Source of the DNA: Brachynemurus nebulosus
Taxonomy: Eukaryota; Arthropoda; Insecta; Neuroptera; Myrmeleontidae
DNA: 64,000 nt
NCBI GenBank assembly: GCA_035578155.1
Contig: JAPWDM010000004.1
Span: 52,166,762 to 52,230,761 of the forward strand
Direction of reading: 5' to 3'
The notes below the pieces were generated by a model. That model was not told the origin of the DNA. It saw nothing but the letters and a program-made list of their open reading frames with translations, and did not search any database. The translations under genes were made by a program, and so were the position numbers. Numbering within the stretch: position 1 is the first letter of the stretch; every line of letters starts with the position of its first letter. This document shows positions 1-12,363 of this stretch, piece by piece.

Positions 1-223
1 CATATTTAAAATGTAAAATCAAAAAAAAAAAAAAAAAATTTTCAAGAGAAATTTTTTTTAAATTATCACAGTTTGTACAATGTACTCCTCAAGTACATTG
101 TTATCACTGTGCTACCATACCAATAACAATGTACTTGAGGAGTACATTGTACAAACTGTGATAATTTAAAAAAAAATTTCTCTTGAAAATTTTTTTTTTT
201 TTTGATTTTACATTTTAAATATG
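1..223. repeat. Long foldback hairpin element
   Basis: Two near-perfect inverted arms of about 100 bp (1-104 and 123-223) flank a spacer of about 18 bp. The only visible differences are in the lengths of A/T runs. The left arm begins at the first base of the window, so the element may extend further left. It looks like a young foldback MITE; no family or target duplication can be assigned because the left border is cut. Confidence 0.85.
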
Positions 224-1438
224 TTTGACTTTTTTAATTGTTTTAAATTAAAGTAATTATTTTATAAAAAAAAAAAAAAAAAAAAAAAAATTTTTTCGAT
301 TGACAAATTTCCATGTGAAATGCAAAAAAACTAGTTAAATTGTTCTAATGGATTGTTGGTATGGTTGGTTGTTATCCAAGAATGACAATCTGAAATTTAG
401 ATAATTTCTGCCACTGAAGATGATATTAAACATATCGAAAATATTTTGGCAATTTTAATAAAGAAAAGCTATGAAATAGAAGATATTGGTTTCATTATGT
501 CCATCCTTCTATAAAGCTAGTCCACGCAATTTGGGAGAAGGTTGAAAAAATTCTTCGTGAAAATAATAATATAAATTGTAAGACAAAAATGAAACTTAAA
601 AAATGAAAATTGAAATGAAACATTTAAGAAAATTTTAATGCATACATTTATTTTGAACTTATTGTTTTTTCTATTTTAATATTTCTCTTCTACACTTATT
701 GTAGAATGAAATTAAAAAGTACGTATTAAATATTTTTTAATTTTTATTTTCAATGTATTGTTAATAGCAAATCATTTTTCCAACGACGTTTTTTCAAATA
801 TACGAATTATACAATTTAATTGTAATGTTTATATACCATAATTAATGTATTTATGGTATAAAAAGAAAAATGTGTCCAAATCCTTTAGTATAATAAATTT
901 CTTTCTTTCAATATAATAAATTGTAATTTTCCTCCTAATATTTTGTGAAATATAAATAATTCTTCAAATTATTTCTGTTCAAATATAGCAAATTATATTT
1001 TAAAATTTACTTATTGTAATATTTATATCATTATTTAATTATTAATAATTTTATAATGTAAATATGATTATTTTTAAATAAAACTAACATTTTTTTTTAA
1101 AAAAATTGTGTTTTATTTATGTGATATTTTAATCCTATATATGTATTCATATTAATAAATATATAAAAGTATATTTAAATCTCGCGGGCAAATTAAACGT
1201 CCTGGCCTGTGGGGAAATAACGCGTAATGCCAAGGTAAAACTAATATATATAGGCATACGACTTTATACCCTGCCTCCCCCGTACCAGGGTAAAACAAAT
1301 GATAGGCACGCTCAGTGAATACATGCGAGTTACGGTAGGCTGATCTATAATGACGAAACACCCTACTAGCACAGTATTTTGACAATACACTTTATAAATA
1401 TAGAATTGTTGACGCAATACAGCGTTAGGTCATAGTTA
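224..1438. other. AT-rich stretch, no supported gene
   Basis: Mostly low-complexity A/T sequence, including an A-run near 267-290. At about 1175-1390 the base composition becomes more GC-rich and a 77-codon minus-strand frame (1152-1385) is open. It matches no family I know and directly abuts a Harbinger element, so I regard it as repeat sequence rather than a gene. Confidence 0.5.
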
Positions 1439-2474
1439 CGGGCCTTTTAGACGGTCATATCAGTTCTGAGTTCAGAATCAGTTTCAGCCAAACTGTCAGT
1501 TTTTCCTACGTGTAAAAATTAAAATCTGAAACGGAGATTGAGAACTGAGGGGATGGATAGACCTATTTGTTTCATTTCAGTTCTTGGAATTCCTATATGT
1601 AAACAAACGCGTCATGCCTCAGTCCGTTTACTCACGTCAGTTTTCTTGAAAATCTGACAAAGTGTACACTTTATATAGGCAACTGTTGCTATGACCAACA
1701 AGGATCACGATTTTGTTGTCGAATTTATATAAAACTTTACCGTGTTTATGGAATAAGACAGACGTATGTTACCACAATGTAAATATTAGGGAAGCTGCCT
1801 ACACTCTTCTATTAAAGAAATATAAAGAATACGATGGTAAATCGCTATGGTAAAATCTAAAATAAATAGCCTACGCTCAATTTACAACAAAGAACTTAAG
1901 AAAGTTAAGGATAGTGAAAGAAGTAGAGCAGGAACTGGGGAAGTATACAAACCATCACTATGGCATTATGATCTCCTTTCGTTCGGCAGTGACCAACAGC
2001 GACTGTAACAAGTGTTAATACCATGGACGGCGAGAATGAAAATCAGGAAGAAATAGGAGATACGTAACCTTATTCATTCGTAAATAATTCAACCAATCAT
2101 ATGGTTCTAAACGAAGTTCCTTCATTAAATTTATATGCGACAATGAATTTCTTTTAAGATGCCAAGCTTTATTCCACTAGCTTCTTTTCTCCCTCTCTTT
2201 CTTCAGCACCAAAGCTAACGCTATTGCAATGAAATAGTCTTCATCTATGAGTTATTATAATACTACTTTTAAACTAGTATAAGAATATAAGTTGAAGACT
2301 TTTAAAGCGAAACATTTTGTTTAGGGCAACTCAGATTATACAAAGAACTGAAACGACTGAGAACAGTGTGAACTGAACGGACCGTGTAAAAACAAACCTT
2401 CTTCCTCACTGAAATTAAATGAGAATGAAAACTGAAACTGAACTGAAAACTGATATGACCGTCTAAAAGGCCCC
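1439..2474. mobile_element. PIF/Harbinger-like element, non-autonomous
   Basis: Terminal inverted repeats of about 27 bp begin with GGGCCTTTTAGACGGTCATA at the left and recur in reverse at the right end. They are flanked by a TTA three-base duplication (1436-1438 and 2475-2477). A TWA duplication with GGGCC-type termini is characteristic of PIF/Harbinger. Inside is a decayed MADF-type reading frame, the accessory DNA-binding protein of this superfamily. No transposase remnant was recognised. Confidence 0.75.
1691..2010 (+). pseudogene. Broken MADF-domain accessory gene of the Harbinger element
   Basis: Translating across several stops and frame shifts gives blocks typical of a MADF/Myb-like DNA-binding domain: a segment with REAAYTLLLKKYKEYDG, then INSLRSIYNKELKKVKDS, then a block ending YKPSLWHYDLLSF. 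In PIF/Harbinger transposons this second protein binds DNA and helps import the transposase into the nucleus. Stop codons lie near 1725 and around 1850, and the blocks fall in different frames, so no functional product is expected. Confidence 0.6.
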
Positions 2475-3087
2475 TTAATTAGGTTTTAGTTGACGGTGCA
2501 CTTACAGCAGTTACAGCGCTCATGACCATTAACGTATCAATAAGGAAGCTGCTGAGTTATGCTATTCATCAAGCGGCCAAACTACTGTTAAATAGTTAGT
2601 ATCCCGCTTGTCGCCAAAAAGTTACGTCACAAAAATGGGAGGAGCTTCCCCACTTTCTATGGTGATATACATATTTAGAGTTTGTGTCTGTATGTGTGCT
2701 ATTCCTATTATTTTAGTGGATATTTGTATGTGTAATATTCCGTACATATGTATAGCTCGGTCACTGGAGGAGATGATACATATACCATACCTACAACTTG
2801 TCTATGAGACGATGATCTCTGACGCCGTCGTTGCCTTCATTGTGATCTGTCTCTTTTTAGCATAATATGTATTCCGTCTGTCTCTTTTTAGCATAACAGT
2901 TCGTGTCAATTCTCCTTTTCCCTTCGTCCTGCTATTAGAGATCGTCGTCTCATAGACAAGTAGTACACACTCGACAATAGTACGTATACATACTGCTGGT
3001 GTAATACGTATGTACTCTAGGCTTACGTATTCATTGTATTACATTGTTGCAACAATCAACATCCGAACCGCTACAAGCGTTGTGGAC
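2475..3087. repeat. Old dispersed repeat copy
   Basis: Sequence from about 2595 (GCTTGTCGCCA followed by a GTCAC-containing block) and a right part near 3060 (GAACCG...ACAAG.GTTGTGG) recur in diverged form at about 14680-15720. It is an unclassified repeat family. The 85-codon plus frame at 2608-2865 lies inside it and is not conserved between the copies, so it is not called as a gene. Confidence 0.4.
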
Positions 3088-4149
3088 GACTGAACCAGGG
3101 TATGGACACCAGTGTTAGCAACCCTGAAGAGTGAGATTATTGTGCCAGGGCCGTAAAATTATAGTAAATTTCAAAAAATTATAGTAGATTAGAAAAATAA
3201 TCGTCAGAGTCAATTTTATCACATTAAATAATGGTTAAATATTCATAAATTCAGCGCCCGTACTAGCGGCACCCTTTTTTTTGCTCGCCAAATGTTAAAA
3301 TTCTATCCTCTCGGCGGCAAACGTAAAACATTTTGAAAATTAACTCTTTAACCCATTATATCCCGCTCCTATTTCTACCGATCAGATTTTGATGAAATTT
3401 CACGTAAATATCTAGAATGGGATTATAAAGTAAATCCCTAAAGATGATCCTTGTATCCTTCCCAGGATAAGAGTAAAGGCCCGTATTATATATAATATTC
3501 AGGGTCGTAGTGTATATAAAAAGTTAGGCGGGAAATTTGAAATAAATTTGTCAGAAGTAAAGTAAATAAGGTTGTACATGATAAAACGAAATAAAAGGGG
3601 TAAATAATCTTTTCTTATAAATTTTTTATTATTCTGGATTTTTTTAAACTAATATTAATGCAACGTAAGTATTTATATTAATTAAAAATAAATAGTTGTG
3701 TTTTCCAAATACCATGTCATTTGTGTTAAGAAAATATAATTTTCACAGTGTTCAGAGCAATTTTCATATTGAATCTCTTCCAAATATTATAAGCTCATTT
3801 TCGTACTTACGTTTAGCTTGCAAAAACTCATGAAAAAAAAATATATTTATTAAACTGGTATTTTAAATATGGCGCGCATATACAAAACATAGCAAAATCG
3901 CGGGAATAATTTTAAACATTTTTTTCTTCTTTAACTAATTAAATTCATATTTAATTATCCTTTTCTCTCATTAACGAATTATTGATATTACGTAACATGT
4001 GCGTATTGTAAAAAATGATTCATATTAACTTTATTTTCTGCTTATTTTATTAATTTATTATTAGGTACTTATTTATTTTTATTAGTTATTTATTAATTAT
4101 TGTTATTATCAAATTATTATATTTATATGCTATACATAGATGCTATATC

Positions 4150-6239
4150 ATGGAAGGTCAAAGGTTAGTAATATTAGTAAAATATATGTGTTTGATAAGA
4201 TTGTAAATAAAGCAATTTTTTTCACATTGTAACAATTGTAATAATTACATATATTATGATAACAATTAGAATCGATTATAATTATTCCGAAGTGTTATAT
4301 TTCTAATAAATTAATATTTTATTTATTTTATGAATTTTAGGCTTTTAAGTACAGAAGAAGCATGGAAATATTTAAGAGAAATTTCTTATCAAGATTTTGT
4401 TAATTTGAATATAGCGGAATGTAACAATATTGATATAATTTTAATACCATTTGAAGATGGTGTTAACAGTGACGAAGACAATATTCCCAGCGATAATGAA
4501 GAAGACACTATCCTGTCTGTAGGACCGAAACTTTTGGCTCAAAAACCAGATATTCGATTAAATTATAATGAAAATTCTGCAGAATTAAATCTAACAAACA
4601 CGTTTATAGATATATCTAAAAATACCGGTTCTTCACAAAATAAAAAACAAAAAAATCGATTGTGGACAGAATGTGTCACTCCAGATAAACAAATTTCTGG
4701 TTCTAATTTTAATTTTAGTAGAATCGAAACATCCTTTGAAATGTCAATTTTGGAAGATGATAAAACCCCTACGGATATTTTTAAAGAATTATTTAATGTA
4801 GACATAATGGAAAAAATTTGCATCGAAACAAACAGATATGCTACCCAAAAAAATAGACCTGAATTTAACCTTTCAGTTGAAGAATTATATAAATTTATGG
4901 GTATTTTACTCTTATCAGGATATGTTAAACTTCCATCTAAACGAAGGTACTGGGAACTGAAACCAGATTGTTACAATCTTTTAGTAAGCAATTCCATGTC
5001 AAGAAACAGATTCGATTCTATTCTACGGTTTCTTCACTTTAACAACAATGATGAACTTGATTTTGCTGATAAACTTTATAAGATTAGACCATTAATTGAG
5101 CACTTAAATGAAAATTTTTTAGAATTTGCTACACCTACTTCAACCTGCTTTACGGTAGATGAGGCTATGGAACCTTATTATGGCCGACATAAAATGAAAC
5201 AATTCATACGAGGAAAACCAATAAGATTCGGATTTAAATTTTATTGTTTGACTTCTAGTGATGGATATTTACTAAAGTTTATCCCTTATGCAGGTACTTT
5301 GTCATAAGTCATTTAATTTATTCGATTTTGATCATTTACTTCTATTTACTTTAGGAAAGATTGAAAAATATGAAGGTTATCATGGTACGTATATTGTAAA
5401 AAAACTAGCTGATGAAATTGTTAAAGAAGGATCTATAATTTTTTGTGACAACTACTTTACATCATTACCGCTACTTGAAGAATACGCAGAAAAAAATATC
5501 AATATAATTGGTAACATAATACTTCAATAAAAGTATAGATTTGTATCTAACTAATAAAATTTTAGGAACCATAAGAAAAGATCGGCTTGAAAAAGCACCT
5601 ATAAAGGATTTAAAAAATACTAGTCGAGGATCACATCATTTTTTACAAGATAAAAATAATAATATCACACTAGCTAGATGGAATGATAATAATATAGTTA
5701 CTATAGCCACAAATATTAATGATAATGTAGTTCTAAATTTGTCTAGTTGCTCTCGTTGGAATAGTAAGCAAGGAAAGAGAGTATCAGTAAGTCAACCCTA
5801 CATTATAAAATTGTACAATGCCGGAATGGGTGGTGTAGATCTTTTCGATCAGCAAAGAGGGGCATATAGAACAACTATTCGGTCTAAAAAGTGGTATTGG
5901 CCTCATTTCCGATTTATGCTGAATGGGTCCATTGTAAATTTGTGGCTTTTATACCGTCGTAAAGATCCTAAAATATCTCTTCTAGAATTTCAACGATTAG
6001 TTGTTGAAGGACTTCTTCATGACTTTAACGCTAATCATTTTTCACACATGACTGTGAAAGGCCATCATTCAAAAGTAAGCTGCGAAGTCCGTTTTGACGG
6101 AATAAATCATTTCGTTAATAAAAATGCCACTCAAAGAAGATGCGCATTTTGCCGAACGTGTACTAAATACATTTGCATCAAATGTAATGTGGGATTACAC
6201 CCTGATAACTGTTTTTTGAATTATCATGTTCAAAATTAA
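4150..6239 (+). CDS. piggyBac-family transposase with three small introns
   Basis: Best model: exons 4150-4163, 4341-5293, 5355-5510 and 5566-6239, giving about 598 residues. Introns of 177, 61 and 55 bp start GT and end AG, and phases match at each junction. Removing them joins three frames that would otherwise look frameshifted. The DDE_Tnp_1_7 catalytic aspartates are visible: D278 in TVDEAM, D354 in FCDNYFTS and D466 in GGVDLFDQ, with spacing like Trichoplusia piggyBac. The N-terminus is acidic, and the last 35 residues form a Cys/His zinc-binding domain (CAFCRTC...CIKC...HPDNC). The role is cut-and-paste transposition at TTAA. If exon 1 (MEGQR) is wrong, translation could start at ATG 4330. 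It lies between matching termini, so it is a transposon gene rather than clearly domesticated. No stop interrupts it. Confidence 0.85.
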
Positions 6240-7265
6240 TGTAATTGTGCAAAAACACACCTGCACCTATTTTTGGTAAGAAAAATCAAGCAATTAGTTG
6301 TCTAAATTCGATAATTTTTTTTAGTGTTCAGTATTACATCGGATTAGTTTTTAAAAAAAAAATACTACAACTCGATACTAGTACTGGAAAAAGTAGGAAA
6401 TTTTTCTTAAATCTGAAAAAATTTATATTACTGATAGAAATAAACGGGAGAGGGAACACCACTAAAATCTCATTTTCGAGCAAAGGGTAATTACTTACAA
6501 CCGGAACTATATTTAATTACCCCTTCACCGAAAATTAAGTTTCAACTGTGCACCTTCGTCTATTTATTTTTTATCAATATATTTTTTTTTCATATCTAAC
6601 AAAAGTTTCCCAACGTTTCCAGTATATTAGTATGCAATTGTAATATTTTTTTTTAAATAATCCGGTATGATAGCAAACATTTAAGAAAGTATATAATTAT
6701 AATGAAAATCGAACTATTATTTTGTATAAACAAACACAGGTGGAGCTGTGTTTCTGCATAATTACCAAAACAGAAGAATTAATCATTTATTTTGCTTTAA
6801 TAACTTGATTATTTTTTATGTGAATAGGTAACTTTATTTATAATTAACTGTGATAATTATGTCATAATTGATATAAATTTTTGGAAGAATCTATTTTTTC
6901 CTTTTTTTGTAATTAAACAATTAATAAAAAATGGTAGATAATTTGTTAAATTGACTTTTATTGACATCCTTGGAAAGAAACGAATATTTTTTTGGGTTTT
7001 GTATATATAAAGGGCAAGTGCATAAAGGAGTTATGTGACACTTATAATTTTACAGTAGAAACGTTTGAAAGTTTTTACTTATATATTATAATTTCCTATG
7101 CAATAGCACATGTTTATTACTGGATTTCTACGAAACTATTGGACGCAGTGAAACCAGAAACCAAATTTTAATACATGCATAGGATCTTTCTAAATTTTAC
7201 AAATTTTTTTTTGAAAAAATGTCACGTAACTCCTTCAGGCATTTGCCCCTTAATATGTGTTTATA

Positions 7266-7780
7266 CGTAGGGCGCGCCATAAGTTTTCGGCCTGAGTATT
7301 AAAAAATACAGAGAGAACAGTGAAAAGAATTTATTTTTCTATATAACCGCCCTCTACTTCAATACACTTATTATAAGGTGGGATAAGCATCTCTATGCCT
7401 TTATAATAATAAGCAAATTCTTTGTAGCGATTCTACAAGAGCGATGTTTTCGGAAGTGATCGAATCTGCCGGACGTCCGGAACGATCATCGTCGTTGAGG
7501 GACTCGGGCTTTACCGTATACACCATCCAATCTGTCCTTAATTTCTTCTGGAGTTTGTCCTTCTTTTGTTAGAAATTTTATGACTACACGATATTCAATT
7601 TTTGAAACGGTCGACATATTGAGTTTACACTTTTACAACAGAATATGTAAATAAAACAGATGTAAACTCGTCCACTGCGTTTATGATTACTAGAGACTTA
7701 ATACTTTCTGTGAGTATAAATTACGTCACCTTTAAATAAGTTTAACCATGTTAGGCCGAGAACTTTTGGCGCTCCCCACG
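7266..7780 (-). mobile_element. Internally deleted mariner inside the piggyBac element
   Basis: Inverted repeats of about 28 bp (left CGTAGGGCGCGCCATAAGTT, right in reverse CGTGGGGAGCGCCAAAAGTT) are bounded by TA at 7264-7265 and 7781-7782, the mariner target duplication. At 515 bp it is far shorter than a full 1.3-kb mariner and keeps only the two ends of the transposase gene. Confidence 0.85.
7331..7617 (-). pseudogene. mariner transposase remnant
   Basis: The frame starts at ATG 7617 on the - strand with MSTVSKIEYRVVIKFLTKEG and a TPEEIKDRLDGVYG block, the N-terminal helix-turn-helix of mariner transposases. After a deletion and frame shift it resumes with DDDRSGRPADSITSENIALV. It then jumps to the last residues (NKCIEVEGGYIEK and a stop at 7331-7333). 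The whole catalytic DDD domain is missing, so the copy could move only with help from elsewhere. Confidence 0.8.
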
Positions 7781-9357
7781 TATATCCCGGTTTTCTCACA
7801 TTTATCGCTGTTTTAACTCTTTCCTCCAGGATTCGAGACAAATTCTTTGAAGACAATTATTTATTTTGGTTTTTTTAAGTACGTATGTCCCGACTGTGTG
7901 AAAATATGGTTATCCAGGTTATCCTATTTACACCATTTACACAAATATTCCATTCCAAAAATTCTATATCAAATTTTTTACATACTTTGATATTTTTTCG
8001 AAAAATATAGTTATCAGTGGGTAATTACGGTAATTACTGAAGAATTTTCACAGATAAATGAGATAAATTTTTCTTATATTTCTTGAAATTATCTGTAATA
8101 AGAATATGTATTTTAATTGAATATTTGATTTTGAACCATATTCTGATTTAATTTTACATATTTTACAAACGAATAATACAAAAACATTTGCATAACCCAG
8201 GTAGATTATATATACACGTCAACGGCACACGAAGCATAAAACAAAATTTTGCTATCACAAAGGCTTGGCGTATTTTTTATAATATCTCTCATTTCTATGC
8301 AAAAATTTTTTATTTTAATATTTATTTTTATCAGTTATTTCATATTTAATTTTTTAAACATCTATTTTACTAACACTTCGTTAAGGTTTCTTAAATTAAA
8401 ATTTAATATTTTTTAAATTCAAAGCAAAAATTTTTGGTAACTTGTTTCGCTTGTTACAGACCTTTTTTCAAATTCCTACAGAAATTCAGCTGAAAGGTTT
8501 TTAGTGATAATTTATATACGGGGAGAGAGAGAAAGGTTCAAAGAAGGTTATTCAATTGTTATTTTATTCATTTAGATTCCTTTAAGTTAAGAAATTTTCC
8601 CTCAAAGTTAACTTTCCCACGGTATTACGTGTAATATTGTGGTCACTAATGGGTTAAATGATTAAGACGAGTTAACTCGTCCTGCAATATGGGGGCTCAA
8701 AATGCTGTCATATGTACATATCCACTGGTACAGGTGCCGCCATCTATGACAATACGGTATAATTTTAAATAATGTTCAATTTTATCAACATAGTTTAGTA
8801 TAATTTATTTTTTATAAATTCCTAGGGTTCACTTTTTTAATGTTGGGATCTTTAATTTTTTTCTTTTTCTTTTTTTGTAGCCTTATCTATTGTACTTATC
8901 ACTTGGCAGTAATAAGGCCGGCATTTTGAGACAAAAAAATTTTACCATATGGTTTGTTTAAAAGGGTTAATTATCGAAAAATTTGCTTTTCCGGTCTAAA
9001 AATATGGTTTATAAAAATTATAGTAGATTTAAGGATTATTGTAAAGGCATGATAGTACATAGTAAAAAGGATGTAATTATAGTATATCTACTATAATTAT
9101 AGTACGGTTGCTAACCCTGATGGACACTAGATACCCCCCTCCACTCCTTATTCAGACGGTGTGGAGTGGATCAAAGCGATACCAATAACACCAAAATCAC
9201 CAAAATTAAACTGTAAAAACTTATTTTACTGGTATTACCGAATGAAAATCCTATATTATTTTAGTGAATATTTTATTATTATGTTGGCTGCTGTTTGATC
9301 CACACCGACGAATAATTTGTCCGATAAACTATTGAGTGTCCATACCCTGGACTGAAC

Positions 9358-10970
<1,613 letters not shown>

Positions 10971-11078
10971 ATGAATACTAATCGTGAGTGCGGATGTAAA
11001 GGATGGAATTCTTGCTTAATTTGTGAAGAAAAGTTTAATATAAATGCAATTAATTTTAAAGAAAATTTGTTCAAAGAG
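10971..11078 (+). CDS. ALKBH4: ALKBH4 exon 1
   Basis: Starts at ATG 10971, directly before the conserved cysteine motif. The frame is open further upstream but has no earlier ATG. The donor is AG|GTAAAG at 11079, phase 0. Confidence 0.88.
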
Positions 11079-12363
11079 GTAAAGAGAATCTATGATTCTT
11101 ATTATTTTTTGAAAGATGCAAGAATATATAAAAATATTTGTTAAATTAATCCTAAGATGATGGCTTTTAAAAATAAATACATTTTTGTGGATTTCTGGTC
11201 GATTAGGATTGATAACTGTTGGATTTTTGTAGGTTTATGCACGTATTTTTAGTTTACTTCGATAATTTGATTTCTATATAACTGAAGCACACACTTATAA
11301 TTTTTTTTTTTTTTATAAAATAATAAAATTACTTATTAAAATTGTTTTGTTCGAATTTCGTACATTGAAAAGAAAGCTTACTGCAATAATAACTTAATTT
11401 ATTTCTGTGATAATCATTGATATAGAGTAGGTCGAATAGATTCCTCATAGATTTGGACTTTTAATCAAAAATATTTTAGAACCATGAAAGCTACGTTTAT
11501 TGCTGCCAGTGTGACAAAGCGTGGACCGGTTGGGATATGGATTTATATAAGCTACATCCGTCTCACAAAGGTTCTTCAATATTTCTACCTGGAATATATT
11601 TAGATGTATGTATCTAAAATCATGTATTGGCAAATGGCAATTAAATCTTCTGTTAGTTTAATTTTATTTCAGACAAAGAGGAAGATTACCTTTTGAGAGA
11701 AATTGATAAAATTACGTGGGATTTATCACAGAGTGGACGTAAAAAACAAAATTTTGGACCACGTTGTAATTTTAAAAGGAGAATTGTACAGTTGGGAAAA
11801 TTCAATGGATTTCCACAATTTACAAAATTTGTACAAGATCGATTTGAGTCGATTTCATTATTGAAAAATTATCAAACAATTGAACAATGTGCGTTGGAAT
11901 ATGATCCGAAACGGGGAGCCGCTATTGACCCGCATATTGACGATTGTTGGATTTGGGGTGAACGTATTGTAACGTTAAGTTTAATGTCCGACTCCGTATT
12001 AACGTTAAGATATTGCGATAATAGTGATAAATATAATTTAAATTGCGTAGAAATACCAGCATCTTGTCAAAGTGCAGAAAACGACCAATATTCTAATGCC
12101 GTTATAAGGATACCAATGCCTAGGTAAGATGTTTTTGGTTTTCTTTCAATTAACAATTAAAAAGTTTTGTTTATGTTAGGCGATCTCTGTTGGTTCTCTA
12201 TGGAAATGCCCGTTACCAATGGGAACATTGTATTCTTCGTGAAGATATTAAAGAGAGACGTGTTTGTTTAACATACAGAGAATTTAGTAAACCGTATTTA
12301 CCTGGGGGCTGTTTTGAAAATGAAGGACTTGCTATAATTGAAAAAGCTAAAAACTTTTTTTAA
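10971..12363 (+). CDS. ALKBH4: ALKBH4, AlkB-homologue 4 dioxygenase
   Basis: Exons 10971-11078, 11480-11609, 11673-12123 and 12180-12363 give about 290 residues (human about 302). All introns are GT..AG and phases agree (0, 1, 2). The protein opens with the ALKBH4 signature CGCKGWNSCLICE (residues 7-19). It continues through YVYCCQC, FLPGIYLD and WDLSQSGRKKQ to the Fe(II) site DPHIDD (H167, D169), with the second histidine in QWEHCI (H246) and the 2-oxoglutarate arginine in RRVCLTYRE (R257). Catalytic residues are all present, so it should be active. Known ALKBH4 proteins are protein or DNA demethylating dioxygenases linked to actomyosin and chromatin. The stop codon overlaps an AATAAA at 12363-12368. 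The main uncertainty is the exon 2 donor (GTATCT at 11610). Confidence 0.92.
11480..11609 (+). CDS. ALKBH4: ALKBH4 exon 2
   Basis: The acceptor TTTTAG ends at 11479. It encodes NHESYVYCCQCDKAW through PGIYLD. The donor GTATCT at 11610 is the only one whose phase fits exon 3; GTATGT at 11606 looks stronger but breaks the frame. Confidence 0.8.
11673..12123 (+). CDS. ALKBH4: ALKBH4 exon 3 (Fe-binding HxD)
   Basis: The acceptor TTTCAG ends at 11672 and the donor GTAAGA is at 12124. It encodes most of the jelly-roll core including the HxD motif. Confidence 0.9.
12180..12363 (+). CDS. ALKBH4: ALKBH4 exon 4 (C-terminus)
   Basis: The acceptor TTAG ends at 12179. It encodes RSLLVLYGNARYQWEH and the RRVCLTYRE strand, ending at TAA 12361-12363. 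Confidence 0.9.

Larger units (their letters stand above)
3352..8653 (+). mobile_element. piggyBac-like transposon, apparently complete
   Basis: TTAA is present at both borders (3348-3351 and 8654-8657). The ends carry a short inverted repeat, CCCATTA at the left (3352-3358) and TAATGGG at the right (8647-8653), the C/G-rich start expected for piggyBac family termini. The element carries its own transposase on the + strand and a 515-bp mariner insertion at 7266-7780. Without the latter it would be about 4.8 kb. Long non-coding stretches on both sides of the gene show no other open frame. Confidence 0.8.
3110..9119. mobile_element. Inner hAT-type element inserted in the outer MITE
   Basis: Ends read CAGTGTTAGCAACC at the left and CAGGGTTAGCAACC at the right (reverse complement). 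Both are directly flanked by ATGGACAC (3102-3109 and 9120-9127), an 8-bp duplication that fits the hAT preference nTnnnnAn. The insertion hit the terminal repeat of the outer MITE. Excluding the piggyBac element the original copy was about 0.7 kb and non-coding. Part of its right half (8660-8960) recurs inverted near 26040-26470. Confidence 0.8.
3096..9349. mobile_element. Outer hAT-type MITE interrupted by a 6-kb insertion
   Basis: The left end CAGGGTATGGACAC (3096-3109) is matched in reverse by the right end at 9336-9349. The 8-bp sequence GACTGAAC lies directly outside both ends (3088-3095 and 9350-9357). An 8-bp target duplication with CAG-type termini fits the hAT superfamily. Without the inserted element (3110-9119 plus its second ATGGACAC duplication) the original MITE would be about 236 bp, far too short to encode a transposase. 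It is the oldest layer of the nest. Confidence 0.8.

Noticed and set aside
1152..1385. 77-codon minus frame in a GC-richer patch
   Set aside because: No recognised domain, no splice or promoter context, and it abuts a transposon; more likely repeat sequence.
4330..6239. Reading the piggyBac gene as a frameshifted pseudogene in three pieces
   Set aside because: Both breaks coincide with short GT..AG segments whose removal restores the conserved motifs (PYAGKIEKYEG and NIIGTIRKDRL) in the right phase, so introns explain the data better.
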